Source: Isoetes taiwanensis (taxonomy: Eukaryota; Streptophyta; Lycopodiopsida; Isoetales; Isoetaceae). From it: a stretch of 64,000 bases of DNA. A model generated the notes under the pieces. The model searched no databases, was not told where the DNA came from, and saw only the letters and a list, made by a program, of their open reading frames with translations. Shown piece after piece: positions 1 through 11,880 of this stretch (positions within the stretch are counted from its first letter, which is position 1; every line of letters starts with the position of its first letter). The position numbers and the translations under genes are program-made. The DNA is taken from the NCBI GenBank assembly GCA_021234155.1, contig JAJEKV010000285.1:184001-248000 (forward strand). Direction: 5' to 3'.

Positions 1-465
1 AAATACTACATAGGTTGTCAAGAATTCCCAAGGTTCTTGATTGGGTCCTCCATTCTGCCACTAGAAGCTCACAATGTCTTGATTTTCTTAGGAGTCTAGC
101 ATTGTTCTATAGAAGGATCCCACTAGATAAGAAATGTTGCTCAGTTAGTGCCATTGTATCCTTGGCAAACAATTCTTTAGATAATTTGACACTGGACAGC
201 AAATGCCATATCATAGTTCTCCAGCAAAATTGCTTAAAAATGATGCTGGCACACTAATAACATATTTTCAAGGTATTGTTAATGCAATGAAATGATAGAT
301 CCGACTTTCCTACTTTTTCCTCTTTAGGTTTGGTAAGAGTTTGGATTGCAGGCAGCGGCACCATGAAGATCCACAAGAAAGCAAGATGTTAAATCAATGA
401 TACATTAATGATGTAATGCTTGCATTGCTTTGGAAAAAATAATTCATCTACAATTGTTGAGAATA
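1..465. other. No gene recognised
   Basis: AT-rich sequence without a recognisable coding region, RNA gene or element. It ends at the GATA microsatellite. Confidence 0.5.
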
Positions 466-466
466 C

Positions 467-540
<74 letters not shown>
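466..540. repeat. (GATA)n microsatellite
   Basis: About 75 bp of uninterrupted GATA units. It sits at the 3' end of the minus-strand SINE and probably grew from its tail. Confidence 0.95.
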
Positions 541-655
541 TATTTTTACGTCATGCCACATTGGCAGCGTCCATGAGGACATATGACGGACCCCCAGAGA
601 CTTGAACACAAGATCTCTTAGCTGCTAACCCAATGGACTAGCCAATAAACTGAAC
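466..655 (-). mobile_element. tRNA-derived SINE with a (TATC)n tail
   Basis: Read on the minus strand, the sequence has an RNA polymerase III type internal promoter. An A-box-like TGGCTAGTCCATTGG lies at 630-644 and a B box GTTCAAGTC at 599-607, matching the GWTCRANNC consensus. A tRNA-unrelated body follows, then a tail of about 18 TATC units (466-540, seen as GATA on the plus strand). The order A box, B box, body, simple-repeat tail is the standard SINE layout. The 5' end is estimated and no target duplication was established. Confidence 0.7.
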
Positions 656-2936
656 AAGAACAAAATCTCTTACATCTATTCATAAAATCATAAGCAGACA
701 GAATACAGAAGTGGAGGGTGGAGGATTCTAATACTTAGATAGGCAACGTTTTTGAAATAACTAATTTCCTTGATTTTTTGGGTCTTACTTTTTTCTAGAT
801 CAAGATCTACTGGTTTAGGATTGCACAGAGCTTTCAAAATTGAAATTGATGCACAAAATTGCACATACAACGATCCTAACAAGTAGAAGTTGACTGCTTT
901 TGCGACAAGCTTTTGTTTTGATTGTTCAATAGTCTTCTCTTCCCTTCCTCTATAACTCTTGTAACTTGCAACATACAACTCATAAGTTCCTTGACAGCAA
1001 CAAACAAACTCGTCATACCTAAATTAACACTTACGTTATATTAGGTACACAACAACAATATTGAGTTTCCTAGCAGCAATTTGAGGTTTTTTTGTTTTGA
1101 AGACAAGATTGTTAGATTTTACTGGTAATAGAAATTGGTACATGATATTGAGTTTCCTAATTTGAGATCTTTTCTGTTTTAAAGGCAAGCACAAAAACAA
1201 AAGCACTCACAATGTTAAAAAGTTGTAGATGCATTTCAATGTACTATGGTCAAGGCATCCCGACCTTTTTATGAGCATCCACTTCGTAGCTCATGCTATA
1301 CTAGAGGTCCTAATGTTCTTCCCGCTTATCACACTTACTGCTATGACCATGAATTCCAACTCTAGGACATGAAGGACAAGTTGTTTATCCATCTTCTTCG
1401 GCCACTCATAGTACTACTACACCTTATCCAGATGGACACGCCACCACAACCACGAAGCACCAACCTAGGAATATTAAGCGGAGACATCTACGTGTGTACT
1501 AAAAATCTAATTGACATCTTCCCACAAGCGAGATACTATAGAGAATCAACCAAGACACATCAACATCATTACCTGCACTCCACATCAACTATAGAGAATT
1601 AACCAAGACACATCATCGTCATTACCTGCACTCCACATCAACCACTTCACCATTTTCATTATGATAAAAGTACTATACGTCTTGCACTAGGTTCTTTGGA
1701 TGAGCCAAAATGATATAGACACAGACTTCTCCACAATCATAAGTACTGTGGCAAAGACCTTTTTCATTTCTGAAAAAAAATGACCAACAATGCAACAAGC
1801 AAAAAATCGAGGGAAGGAAAGTAACAAATTTGCCTTTACTCCCACCTGAAGCACACTATCAAAAGGTATGAAGATAGCGCTAATGTAACAGTTCAAATGC
1901 CAACTACAATAAAAGATAATCGGCCTCCCCTTCTATGACCTTTAGGTTTAGATAACGAGGTATTTATAGGTACAAAAATGGTAAAAAAGAAAAAAAGGGA
2001 AAACTTTTCTAATGGGACTTTTCTAGCTTTGCTCCTTCATTCAGCACCTTGACAGAATATTTTATGCCAAAAACCTAGTTTGTCTACCTGCATCTAAAAT
2101 CCTCCTCCTCCTACCCTTGGTTTTATACTTCAAGCCCTGCATTTAAGGATCAACTACTTTATATTCATTATGACTCCCCTTTTTTAGACCTTAAAATTTT
2201 TCCATTTGGCCGAAGGTTATTCTTGTTTTGTACCATTCATCACATTTATAAATTGTCATTTTTTCACAATGAGCAAATCAAGACTAAGGTTTTAAAAATA
2301 GTAAAGTAACATCGTGAAGTGGTGAACTAAATAATGTTCCTTCTTTTATATTTTTTAGGTTTATACTTGGGTCACACTTTTTTATCTAGATGTATCATGT
2401 TTTGACTATGATTTTTTTTCCTTTTGGCTTCACCTTAGAATCACATAGATACATCATATTTTCACAAATATACTTTATTATAATTATAATTGTATCTTTA
2501 TCTGTCCATTATAGCATGCACGGGAATCTAGTCGACATCCTTGTGCCTTCTTACAACTAAATCTAGAAGAACCCATGTTGAGCACTTGTACTGTATGCGC
2601 TATCATCAAATATGCATTGAATAATAGTGCATTCAACATACAACTGGATCAATTGGAAGAAAGATTCAAGTTCTTTGTACCAAATGTCGGAGTAGAATAA
2701 TTTAAGTCTATCACCAGGAATTGTATAGAACTGCAGATAGAGTTGAACGCCCAGACATATTATAGTGCTTTGACCCCACTAAAATTAGTGATCACACAAG
2801 TCAACTATTTCGACTTTGCAATGACCGCTTACAAAGGTCATGTTCAGATTAGTAAATGGTAGTCATCTATTCACACCCGTTATCTCGAAGGCTAGTCTAT
2901 CCACGTGTCAAAATCTGAGTACATGGTCTTAAAAAT
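656..2936. other. Intergenic, no gene recognised
   Basis: AT-rich DNA with many stops in all frames. The short open frames here lack family motifs and codon-like pattern. The only structure seen is the 53-bp tandem duplication at 1535-1640. Confidence 0.5.
1535..1640. repeat. 53-bp tandem duplication
   Basis: Two adjacent imperfect copies of 53 bp (starts 1535 and 1588), each beginning ACTATAGAGAAT and containing ATTACCTGCACTCCACATCA, with a few substitutions. Confidence 0.85.
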
Positions 2937-3395
2937 TGGATGGCCGTTCTGAACCGTCGCCTAGGTTACTGCAGGATCGACGCCTTTTGATGCTCCACAA
3001 ACGCCTTGTGAGCCAAGCTATGAATCGACTTCTTATGATGCTCCACAAAGGTAAATCAGGGTTTTCTTAGCTCCTATCTATCGTAGCTCTATTTCAGCCT
3101 TAATTTTCAAGATCATAGTTCCCGGCATCACAGGATAATTTGAGTTGGATGTGGCTTAAGCCATTCGATCATGATCTAGAATAGACTGTTTTCAAAATTC
3201 AATGGCCGTTTCGGACCGTCGCCTAGGTTAAGATCAGAAGCTGCTCCACAAAGGGATGGATCGTCCCCTCTGGTTAGGTCCGAAGATGCGCCACAAAGGT
3301 AAATCAGGGTTTTTCTAGCTCCTATTTATCGCAGCTTTACCCAGCCTTAATTAAGATCATATTCAAGACTATAGTTCCCCAGCATCACAGAATAA
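2937..3395 (+). repeat. ~250-bp tandem duplication, possibly a duplicated promoter and leader exon
   Basis: Two diverged copies about 248-262 bp apart share, in order, ATGGCCGTT(C/T), ACCGTCGCCTAGGTTA, CCACAAAG then GTAAATCAGGG (donors at 3051 and 3299), AGCTCCTAT, and a closing AGTTCCC-GGCATCACAG block. CACAAAG|GTAAAT looks like a 5' splice site, so each copy could carry a non-coding leader exon. The next coding gene downstream starts at about 6169. The repeat is seen directly; the promoter role is inference. Confidence 0.6.
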
Positions 3396-6168
3396 TGACG
3401 TCCTGGCATTTGAGAGGTGAGTTACCTTGCCATGCCATTTGCATTTGCTCTGTAATCTGTGCAAGCTGATGTTAAGATATGGTGGCGTCAGCTCTAGCTG
3501 CAAAGGCATGTGCAATGCATTCTTTAGTAAAAACCTCTGCATGACATGATTAAAAGTTTTATCTGATGAACAGGCCTGAGTGATAATTTCTCTGGTGCTA
3601 GCCTTCATATGGCAATTATACAGTCTATGGCTTTAAATTCGTCAACACAAAGGTATGCCAGTCTGTATGTCTCTAAGTTTCCGGCTGCCTTCAATGCGTC
3701 AAATTAGAAGGAATGATTTGAACTCAATGAACCAGCATATGGCTATGACTCTTTTACATTAATTATTGGAATTTGAAGCACCAAAACGTTCCCCTTTGCT
3801 ATGATGTAGGACAACAATGGTAGTCAATGCACATTTTGATCTACGTACCTTGCTGCTGATGTGTTGCAGGACCAAAAATTCTATATGAAAATGCAGCATT
3901 CTGTATCTCTAATGTGGCTACTCATCGCTTCTTCAGCCTGCCATTTCCTTCCTAGGTTTACCTTAATCAATTGTTATCAGCTCATAATGTTGCAAACTGA
4001 TAAAGAGCGTATATGTGCTGGCACAAGATCAATTCTTGGCTTGTTTTTGAGGTTATGACGCTGCATATTGCTTTGTAAGCCTCCTATCTTTTCTTGGATT
4101 ATAGGGTCTGTGATCATACTCAGTATAATAGGGTACCTCTGCATAGGCATCCTCTAAACTAGTGGCTAGACGAAATATTATAGTTTGGCAGCTCCCCAAT
4201 TCCATGCAATGCATCAGAATATATTTGTCATATTTAGGGCTGTGCATATGCTCAGTATAATAGGATACCTCTGCATAGGGATCCTCTAAACTATTGACTA
4301 AGCTTCCCAAGGAGTATGGACTATGTTGTCCCAACAATGAGTATGCTACAAAGCATGACATGTAAAATGCAAGATTCTTAAGGGGAGGCATTGTGTTGAA
4401 ACTTCAAAAATGTTGTTGCGTACTTGTAACTTGGATGACTAGCTAGTTGTTTGGGAACTTATAGGTTGTCTGTTCTGACTTACAGGAGTTATGATAAAGG
4501 AAGGGAATACAAAGTGAACAGAATATTAGTCGACAAGCCAGACAAAGCTTGCCGAGGAAGCAATTAGCTTACAAACTTAAAAGAGAACCAAGTCCCTTTC
4601 CTCTGCTATGACATACCTTCTTTCTTAAGGCTTTGTTGTCTCAAATAAAAGTAAACAGTTCAAAAACTCAAAATCCACTTTTGTCAAATGCCTGATGAGC
4701 AAATTGAACTCTCTTTGCGGGTTTGTTGTTGAGACTTTGAGAAAAAAGGTAGAAATTCAATCCTTTAGGTTTTTATCTTAAGGAAATATGCTTTTCAAGT
4801 AGATCTTTGATGAGATATGTTGGGCATTGCTTCTGTTCAGATTCACGTGACATACTTCGTGTTTTGTTTGGCTGGATTGTTTTGAGGCTTCAAGCAAATA
4901 GGTACACATCGATTCATTTGAGGTATACTTATGTAATCATACCTAGGTACTGATACTTGTAGAAAGCATGCATGAGAGACTGTGTTATACATAAGAGTTT
5001 TGACTAAGGTCTATTCTTGCCATTAGATTTTATGCTTTTACATTATAGCTTGTGGAAAGGGCTTCCAAAGATGCATAAGCTTGGTGACCACATGTTAAAA
5101 CTAAGATCCTCTCCTTGGGTTGTGTATGTATACAATAATTGCCTGCCAATCCCACATATAAGCAATCTGTATTATTCAATAGGATCCTTATAACACAAGC
5201 AAGTGCAAAAAGCGTAAATACATGTGCAGAAATTGTATATTAAGTTTCATTCAAATTATATCTGTTATATATATTGTAGCACTGGGGCAATCCACAATTC
5301 CTCTTTTTCATTTTCATCCTCCAGCCCCAATTCCTCTTTTTCACATTCAAATTGCACCTGGGCAATTGTGTACTTATTGACCAGAACATAGAGAAATTGC
5401 AAAACTCCCTCCCTAAGGATTCTAATATAAATATTTTCAGTACTTTTGTAAAAAGTTTGGGTGAAACGAAGCAACAAAGATAGGGAAGAAAGATTATTGT
5501 TTTTGCCATTCTCCTTATGCACCTATGCATGCGCTGATCCAATCTAATGTATAAAAAACAATACTAGCAATGTGATTGCAAAAATAGAACAATACATTAT
5601 AATATCAAAGAAGCAAATATTGATTGATAAATCAAAACATTTACCATATATAATATGTGTATCTTTGATTAGATTTCTAATTTTCATGCTAAAGGCGCTA
5701 TTGTTTTGGTTTGATTGTGTTTTACTAAACTAATCATATATGCTTTATACCTATTCTCTTACTTTAAGCCTTCTAGATCTTCTTTTTTTATTTGAAAGAT
5801 TTATTTGTATTTCAAAGATTTCATCTACACCCATCCCATCTAGTAGCATGCGCTGGCAACAACGTATGCCAAAGAAGAAGTAAGAACACATTTTAGAATA
5901 AGGATATTGGACAATTGTGACGAATCAGATCGAAGGTAGACTTCGGAATGAAAACTTGACCTAGTAACTAGCTGAAGTGCATATGCAATATAGTAGTATA
6001 CCCAATTTCAGACCATGAGTTTTGGGATTAGGTTTGTATGATGCTGAAATACAAGTTCACTACATTCTGGCTTGTTGTCCACATTGATGTTTCACATTTG
6101 GCATTTGCCTTGCTTCATTCATGCAAGTCTACTTGAAAAATTATAAATTGTAAACATCTATCTTTTTG
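3396..6168. other. Probable non-coding stretch upstream of the coiled-coil gene
   Basis: No coding family recognised. It holds an imperfect direct repeat of about 65 bp at 4117 and 4248 (spacing 131, shared core TCAGTATAATAGG-TACCTCTGCATAGG). If the GTAAAT donors near 3051/3299 belong to the gene at 6169, this would be its first intron; that is untested. Confidence 0.4.
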
Positions 6169-7920
6169 ATGGCCAGGAGGTCAAACGGTCTTGCAAATAT
6201 GAAAGAAGAAATCGTTGACGAATATGAGAAAAAAAGTGCCGACCTTTTGGAATACCTTAATTCTTTGGAGGCAGCCTATGAGAGGCAAAGATTGGAATTG
6301 CAAGAAAGAGAAACTGATCTTCAACGGGTAAAGGCAGATTTAAAAGGGCGGCTTGAGGCGGCACTAGAGCGGGAAAAGAAACTCGAACGAGATAACATGG
6401 ATTTACAAATGGAGAAAGATAAATTGTTGGTACATTTAAAAAATATTTTACTCAAGCTTTGTTTTTTATGGTTGCTTTGCTACTCAATTCAAGTAAAGGG
6501 AAATGCATGTGAAAATAGCTGTGTTTACTAGAACATTCACAAATGCCTGACCAAGTATACTTTTAAGACTGCTAATAGTGTGTTTTTGCTACATGATTAA
6601 ACTATATTTACATATAAAATCTTCATAGTAAAAAAGATCATATTTGCAGAAGGAAGGTCATGAACTTACCCTAAGGAATGACGAACTGGAAAAACAACTG
6701 CAAAGAAAAGAAGAACTAGCTAATTATAGACTGAAGAGAGAAGCAAAAGCAAAAAAGAAACTTGAGATTGAAATGAAGGGATTGAAAAAAAAAGCAACAG
6801 TTGGCTGGATGCTTGGCAGCCTTTGTGGTATGTCATAATATAATGCGCGATGTTTTAAGATCTAAAATAATAAGAATAGCATGGTTCTAAAGGTTAAGAA
6901 TTAATTCATATGCATAATGCATATGGCTATATTCTTATCTGCGAGGAAAGTATTAAAACATAGTTTTGCATTTGCTACATTACCTCAGAAATATATCTAG
7001 AGGGTGGAGCAGACGGTGGAACATTGCCTTTGATCTTAATGCTTCGCAAACTTCAAAAGGACATAGAGCATGAAACTTCAAGTTATGATTATGCGACCAA
7101 ATTAGATGCTAACACTGTGCAGAAGGAAATTCAACAACTCATTAAGGATGAGAGCAAAGCCGAGAGTTCTTCTAGAATGGTTTGTATAATTAAAGTTTTT
7201 TTTCTAATAGAGTTAATCTTGTTCTTTATATGACTTGATCTTATATGTTGCCATAAATTGTAGGAAAGGTATGGAGTTGATTCTCCTGATCTAGATGATG
7301 AGTTTCAAGAACATTACAGGAGCGGATCACCATCTGTTCAGAGTAGTCCACCAAAGTCACGGAGTCCATCACCAACAAAAACAAGAAGTCCTTCTCCACC
7401 TCGCTCGTATAATTTTCTTTCCTTTCCTTTGTATCGTCCCATAACCTTTTTGGTCCACGTGGACGTAAAAGTTTTAATTATCTATCCCTTTTTTTTTGTT
7501 ATTACATAAATTGCTAGGAAAATAAACAGATTCTATGCATACAGGAAATCTAAATCTAGATCCCAATCTCCTTCTACAACCTTCTTAGTGGACTGCTATG
7601 GCGAAGAGGATGACGTTCAAGGTGCCTCAACATCATCACGAGTTGAAGTTATTGAAATTAATTCTTCATCAGAAAGTGATGAAGACGGAGATGAGGCTAG
7701 AAGAGCTGAGGCGTGGGCAGAAATTAAAGAATTTGAGATTGGCAAGGAAAACCAGAGCCCTACTGACATACGCAAAATGCTTGAAAACATTGAAGCTAGT
7801 GTCAACTTTCTTATTGAATCTGAAAGGAAAAGAAGATGGAAGGAGGCCCACAACAAGCAAGGTGCCTCTTCTAAAACAAGAAAGAGTTCTTGCAAGTTGA
7901 GACAAGCTTCGAGCAGATAG
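6169..7920 (+). CDS. Five-exon coiled-coil protein with an RS/SP-rich segment, function unknown
   Basis: My exon model is 6169-6429, 6650-6827, 6989-7179, 7264-7406 and 7545-7920. All introns are GT-AG and phases join without a stop, giving about 382 residues. Residues ~10-145 are heptad-like and very rich in E, K, R and L (for example ERQRLELQERETDLQ), a long coiled coil. The middle reads GWMLGSLCG, then LPLILMLRKLQKDIEHE. Exons 4-5 encode SRSPSPTKTRSPSPPRS and SKSKSRSQSPS, resembling SR-type phosphorylation regions. An acidic serine stretch (SSSESDEDGDEA) and a basic C terminus ending at TAG 7918-7920 follow. A nuclear or RNA-linked role is a guess from the RS repeats; I do not recognise the family. 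The first coding exon may lie upstream, because AG at 6174-6175 could be an acceptor. Confidence 0.75.
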
Positions 7921-7948
7921 AATTGCAACATTATACTTAACAATTCAG

Positions 7949-8781
7949 GTAATTTGTTCATTTTGGTTTTGCATGTAAATGAGAACAGACTTTGACTCTA
8001 CCAAATTCTCTTATGTGTAAGAAGAGTCACACAGTATTTCACAAAACATTATTCCCGTACATTAGCATCTAACCCTGGACCAAAGAACACAATATCCTTT
8101 ATGCACCATGCCATGTGCCATCATCCACAATTTCACATCCTTATAGCAAGTCGCATAACACGAGCATAACATACGTTGATAATCCAAATTAATGTTTGTT
8201 TAAGTGCACTATACAAATGGCATATATCACTGAGACTTTGCAATATGCATGAATACATATTTTTCAAATGCAATAGATGGAGGTATATCAATAATATGTC
8301 AAAAATGACATGAAATATACATGTCTAGAACATGTTCCGTGAAGCAGAGTGAAGTCTGGTTATGAATGGAAAAGAAAAAATAGAAAGTTTTGAGGATTTG
8401 GATTATTTAGAGATAAAGGCAGCTCTACTAGTAAATAGGTGATTGTGCCAATAATTATCTAGATGGAGATTACATCGTATTAGTAAAATTATAGTGTACT
8501 AGTAATATCTTTCCTATGGAAAAGAAGAGATACAAAGTTTTGAGGATTTGGATTATTTAGAGATAAAGGCAGCTCTACTAGTAAATAGGCGACTGTGTCG
8601 ATAACTAGCTAGATAGAGATTGCATTATAGTGTACTAGTAAGATTGTTCCTTTTAGATGGCTATTATTGAACAAGGACTTAACATGTAATGAAAAGGATA
8701 GGAATAATTTCTCAGATTTATGTCCCCTAACTTGTGATAGTACTAACAATTTCTTATATTTTGGAATGCTCAATATTGCAG
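7949..8781 (+). other. Possible 3' UTR intron of the coiled-coil gene
   Basis: Just after the stop codon the sequence reads CAATTCAG|GTAATTTG (donor 7949). A good acceptor, ATATTGCAG|GAGC, ends at 8781. No coding content is seen between them. A spliced 3' UTR is plausible but rests only on the two sites. Confidence 0.35.
8366..8665. repeat. 150-bp tandem duplication
   Basis: Two adjacent copies with a period of 150 bp. The long identical run around TTTTGAGGATTTGGATTATT occurs at 8388 and 8538. They share AAGGCAGCTCTACTAGTAAA and end in TAGTGTACTAGTAA. They lie inside the candidate 3' UTR intron. Confidence 0.9.
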
Positions 8782-11532
8782 GAGCTCTGGATTTGGATAA
8801 ATGGTATGTGTGAAGGCACCTCAAGCAACACAGACAAGGATGGGTTATGTATGTACAATTACAAATTAGTGGATGTATAAAATAAAAATTACATCTTTTT
8901 GGTTCTTATGTATTTTAGTTATTTTTTTGTACCAGTCAAAAGAAAAACTCCAATGCATACGAAGTTCCTTTAAAACCATACATGTGAGTTAACTGATGCA
9001 CAATCCAAACAGGAACACGTATGCAATTTTTATTTAATATCTTGACCATGAATGCACTTTTTGGGTATTGAGGAAGGTGGGTGCCTTCCTGCATCTAAGC
9101 TATCTAGGTGCAACACGAGCTAATTTAACGAAAAAAGGATGAACGAAAGGGGTGTGTTGCACATCCATCATAAACAACAATAAACTTGTGTCATGGCCAT
9201 ATAATATAGGAATTTATATGTATAGTAATAATAATATACTGAAAGGCCACATTCTCCCCACGTTGAATTGATGTTGTCTTCAGCATCATGAGGCCCCTAC
9301 CTTGGCAACTTGCATGATCTTTACAAGATCTATTTAATAGATCTTCCAATAATATTAAATAAATTCAAAATTAGGACAATCTAAATTTAACATTCAAAAT
9401 CATACCTTGACAATCTTCTCTAAAAAAATTTTATTTTTGTGTGTTATGGGAGATGTTGTTTTCTTGGTTTGGACAAAATAAAAATTCAAAAAACATTGGC
9501 AAGTTCATAAATAAACCACTACAAATCCCATCACACCCCAAAACAAAAATTTTCAAATTTTTTTTTTTTCCGATACAAAACGTAGCCGTGCAATCAATGT
9601 TTTTTGCTTTTTTTTTTTTTTTTTTATATATAGCATAAAACAACCACAATACAAATAATTGTATTTTTTTAGTAACAATCGAAGCTAAAAGATATGAGGG
9701 ATTTTTGAAGTAATAACCATAGCAAAAAAACATGAGAGAGACATAGCTGACAGCTTGGTAGAATGGGCCATATTTTTGCGCTCTTCAAGATATAAGGAAT
9801 CCGAAAAGAGAGGAGCTTCAATTAGCCTAAGAAGAAAAGCAAATGCATGTCTATGAACATTTGAAGGCAATCTTGAGAGGTGGGTTCTAAAAGAGAGGAG
9901 CTTCAATTAGCCTAAGCAGAAAAGCAAATGTATGTGTATGAACATTTGAAGGCAATCTAGAGAGGTGGGTTCTATGAAACCCAGAGTCCAGCTTCATGTT
10001 TCTTTTTACCATGTGCAGCATCCAAAATCCTATTCCAACAACATAGAAAGGTCTTTTATGAAGAGTTATGCAAATTCGGGTGGAAGCAAAGCTTCAAAAA
10101 CCTAGCAGAAAGATTGATTTAGGACGTACAATCAATGCACTAACATGAAGATATGTTGCAAGCCATCATTTTGATGCCATTTTATAGTTGCACATCGCAT
10201 TTACATGCACCAAAATGGGCAATGCAAACTTCGGTAAAAGGAAAAAACATAAAGAATCTGTGCAATGAGAAAAACAACAGTGCCAAACTTATGAAAGGTC
10301 TTCAAAACGTAAACATTAGGAATCCATAAACAGAAGAAAAGCAATTTCATATCTATGCACATTTACAAGCAATCTATTCCAATATTGGATGGTTTGGTGA
10401 ACGCAAATTATTAGAACGACTAAATCACAACATAGAAAAGCTCCTTTGTGAAGAGTTGGAAGAGGCTTACCATTGGCAGAGCACATCACTTGTGTTCGAA
10501 TCGTTTGCGGTTTGCAGTGGCATGTCCTTATCCTAAATCTACTTTGGGACAAATATTTACAAAGAAAATAGTGAATGTAAAGTTGCAGAACAGAGAAAAT
10601 TGTCAATACTAAATGAAGAGTTAGCACATGACCTTGGTAAAACTAGAAGCATATAACCTTCCAAATCTATTTGGCCTTCCTTAATGCTTGATATATAGAC
10701 TAATGCTTGATGCCTTATTGCAGTCCTTGCCTTGTTTACCATACTTTGTGTTGGCAACACACGTGTTTATTTATTGCGAAAACGTGGTGGATTGCCAATT
10801 CCCATTTGGAATAAGTGAGATTTTATCTAGTGACTTCTCTCTAGTTTTGGAAGCAATGGAAGCCAAAAGGTACCTCTTGTGGACGTGATATGCAGCTAGG
10901 AAAGACTCCCAAGACTAATCAGTTCCTTGAGTCACTAAAAGGAGAGGGGAAAGTCATTGTAAATGATATACAAGCACTAAGCTTGGGCAATGCAGCAGTC
11001 CTTTCCGAACCGATTTAGCATCTGTTATCTCAAAGTGGCGCCTACAGAGCAAGGAGGAAAAACACAACATCTCCTTCAACAACAACACAACGTTTGTGCT
11101 TTTTAACAATTTTCGGGCCTTTATATTAATCCCTCTCTAGTATCAAGCTAAGAAGCATTTGCCATTTCAATCTGTTGATCTGCTAATATCCTCGAAAATC
11201 ATTGCCGGAGGAAGCTCATTACAGACCAATTTCTTATTGGTTTATCCAACTATATAAATCCTTGCACATAATTTTTTTCGCTTACTCCAAAGCCTGGCAG
11301 ATGATGCTATGCCAAATACAATATGCAACAGCCCTGTTTCATGTACTATTTTCTCAGTTGAAAAAACAAAGTTTGAATTTATAGAAATGGCTTATCTCTG
11401 CATCTCCTGCATTATTTTAGTCCAAACTGTTCTCATCCTGCATTCATATTTAAAGAGCGAAAAATAGTCCTGGCAAGATTGTTTTGGATTAGCATGATGC
11501 AATACAAAAGGCTAAAGCATGAACTAAGAATT
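8782..11532. other. Intergenic, no gene recognised
   Basis: AT-rich sequence with poly-T runs near 9560 and 9605 and the 85-bp duplication at 9804-9973. The open frames lack recognisable motifs. Confidence 0.5.
9804..9973. repeat. 85-bp tandem duplication
   Basis: Two adjacent near-identical copies of 85 bp, each starting AAAGAGAGGAGCTTCAATTA and ending at GAGAGGTGGGTTCTA. Confidence 0.9.
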
Positions 11533-11657
11533 ACCTGAATTGGATCTCGGGTTGCCGAGATATGATGTTCCAAATTTTGGCCCGCAAAACTGCCCAAAAA
11601 TTGCTCCTTCTGCCTCCCAGAAACCCTCATAGAAATAATGCCCTTTGGTTTTATGAC
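11533..11657. repeat. Dispersed fragment also present in each 14-kb unit
   Basis: About 125 bp (ACCTGAATTGGATCTCGGGT through CCTTTGGTTTTATGAC) matches 16635-16766, 30855-30986 and 44940-45068 in the same orientation. Similarity stops abruptly at TTATGAC. It is probably a truncated piece of the LTR-like sequence described at 16008. Confidence 0.85.
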
Positions 11658-11726
11658 TGTGACGACCATATGGATATTCGTATCATACGAACATTATACT
11701 CGTATGTACAAAAGATGGTCGTCACA
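11658..11726. repeat. Inverted repeat with 12-bp perfect arms
   Basis: TGTGACGACCAT at 11658-11669 and its exact complement ATGGTCGTCACA at 11715-11726 enclose 45 bp that itself holds CGTATCATACG. It lies exactly between the dispersed fragment and the SINE, so it may be the end of an insertion or a tiny foldback element. Confidence 0.8.
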
Positions 11727-11880
11727 CGGATGCAAAAGGGTAGTTGCACAAGACATGATTTGAACTCGCAACCTTCCAATTGCGAGTCACACACCTTTGC
11801 CAAGTGCGCTACCAATAGTTTCACGGCACTCAGTCCAAGCTCCGCGATTTCTTGAATCAGATCAGGCTTGTGATTCAGCT
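11727..11880 (-). mobile_element. tRNA-derived SINE fragment
   Basis: On the minus strand an A-box-like TGGTAGCGCACTTGG (11800-11814) is followed about 35 bp later by a B box GTTCAAATC (11757-11765). The 5' half resembles a tRNA, but acceptor and anticodon stems do not pair well. It is better read as a SINE head than a working tRNA gene. Ends are approximate. Confidence 0.6.

Noticed and set aside
11757-11814. Possible tRNA gene on the minus strand
   Set aside because: A and B boxes are present, but no cloverleaf with paired acceptor and anticodon stems can be built. A SINE head fits better.
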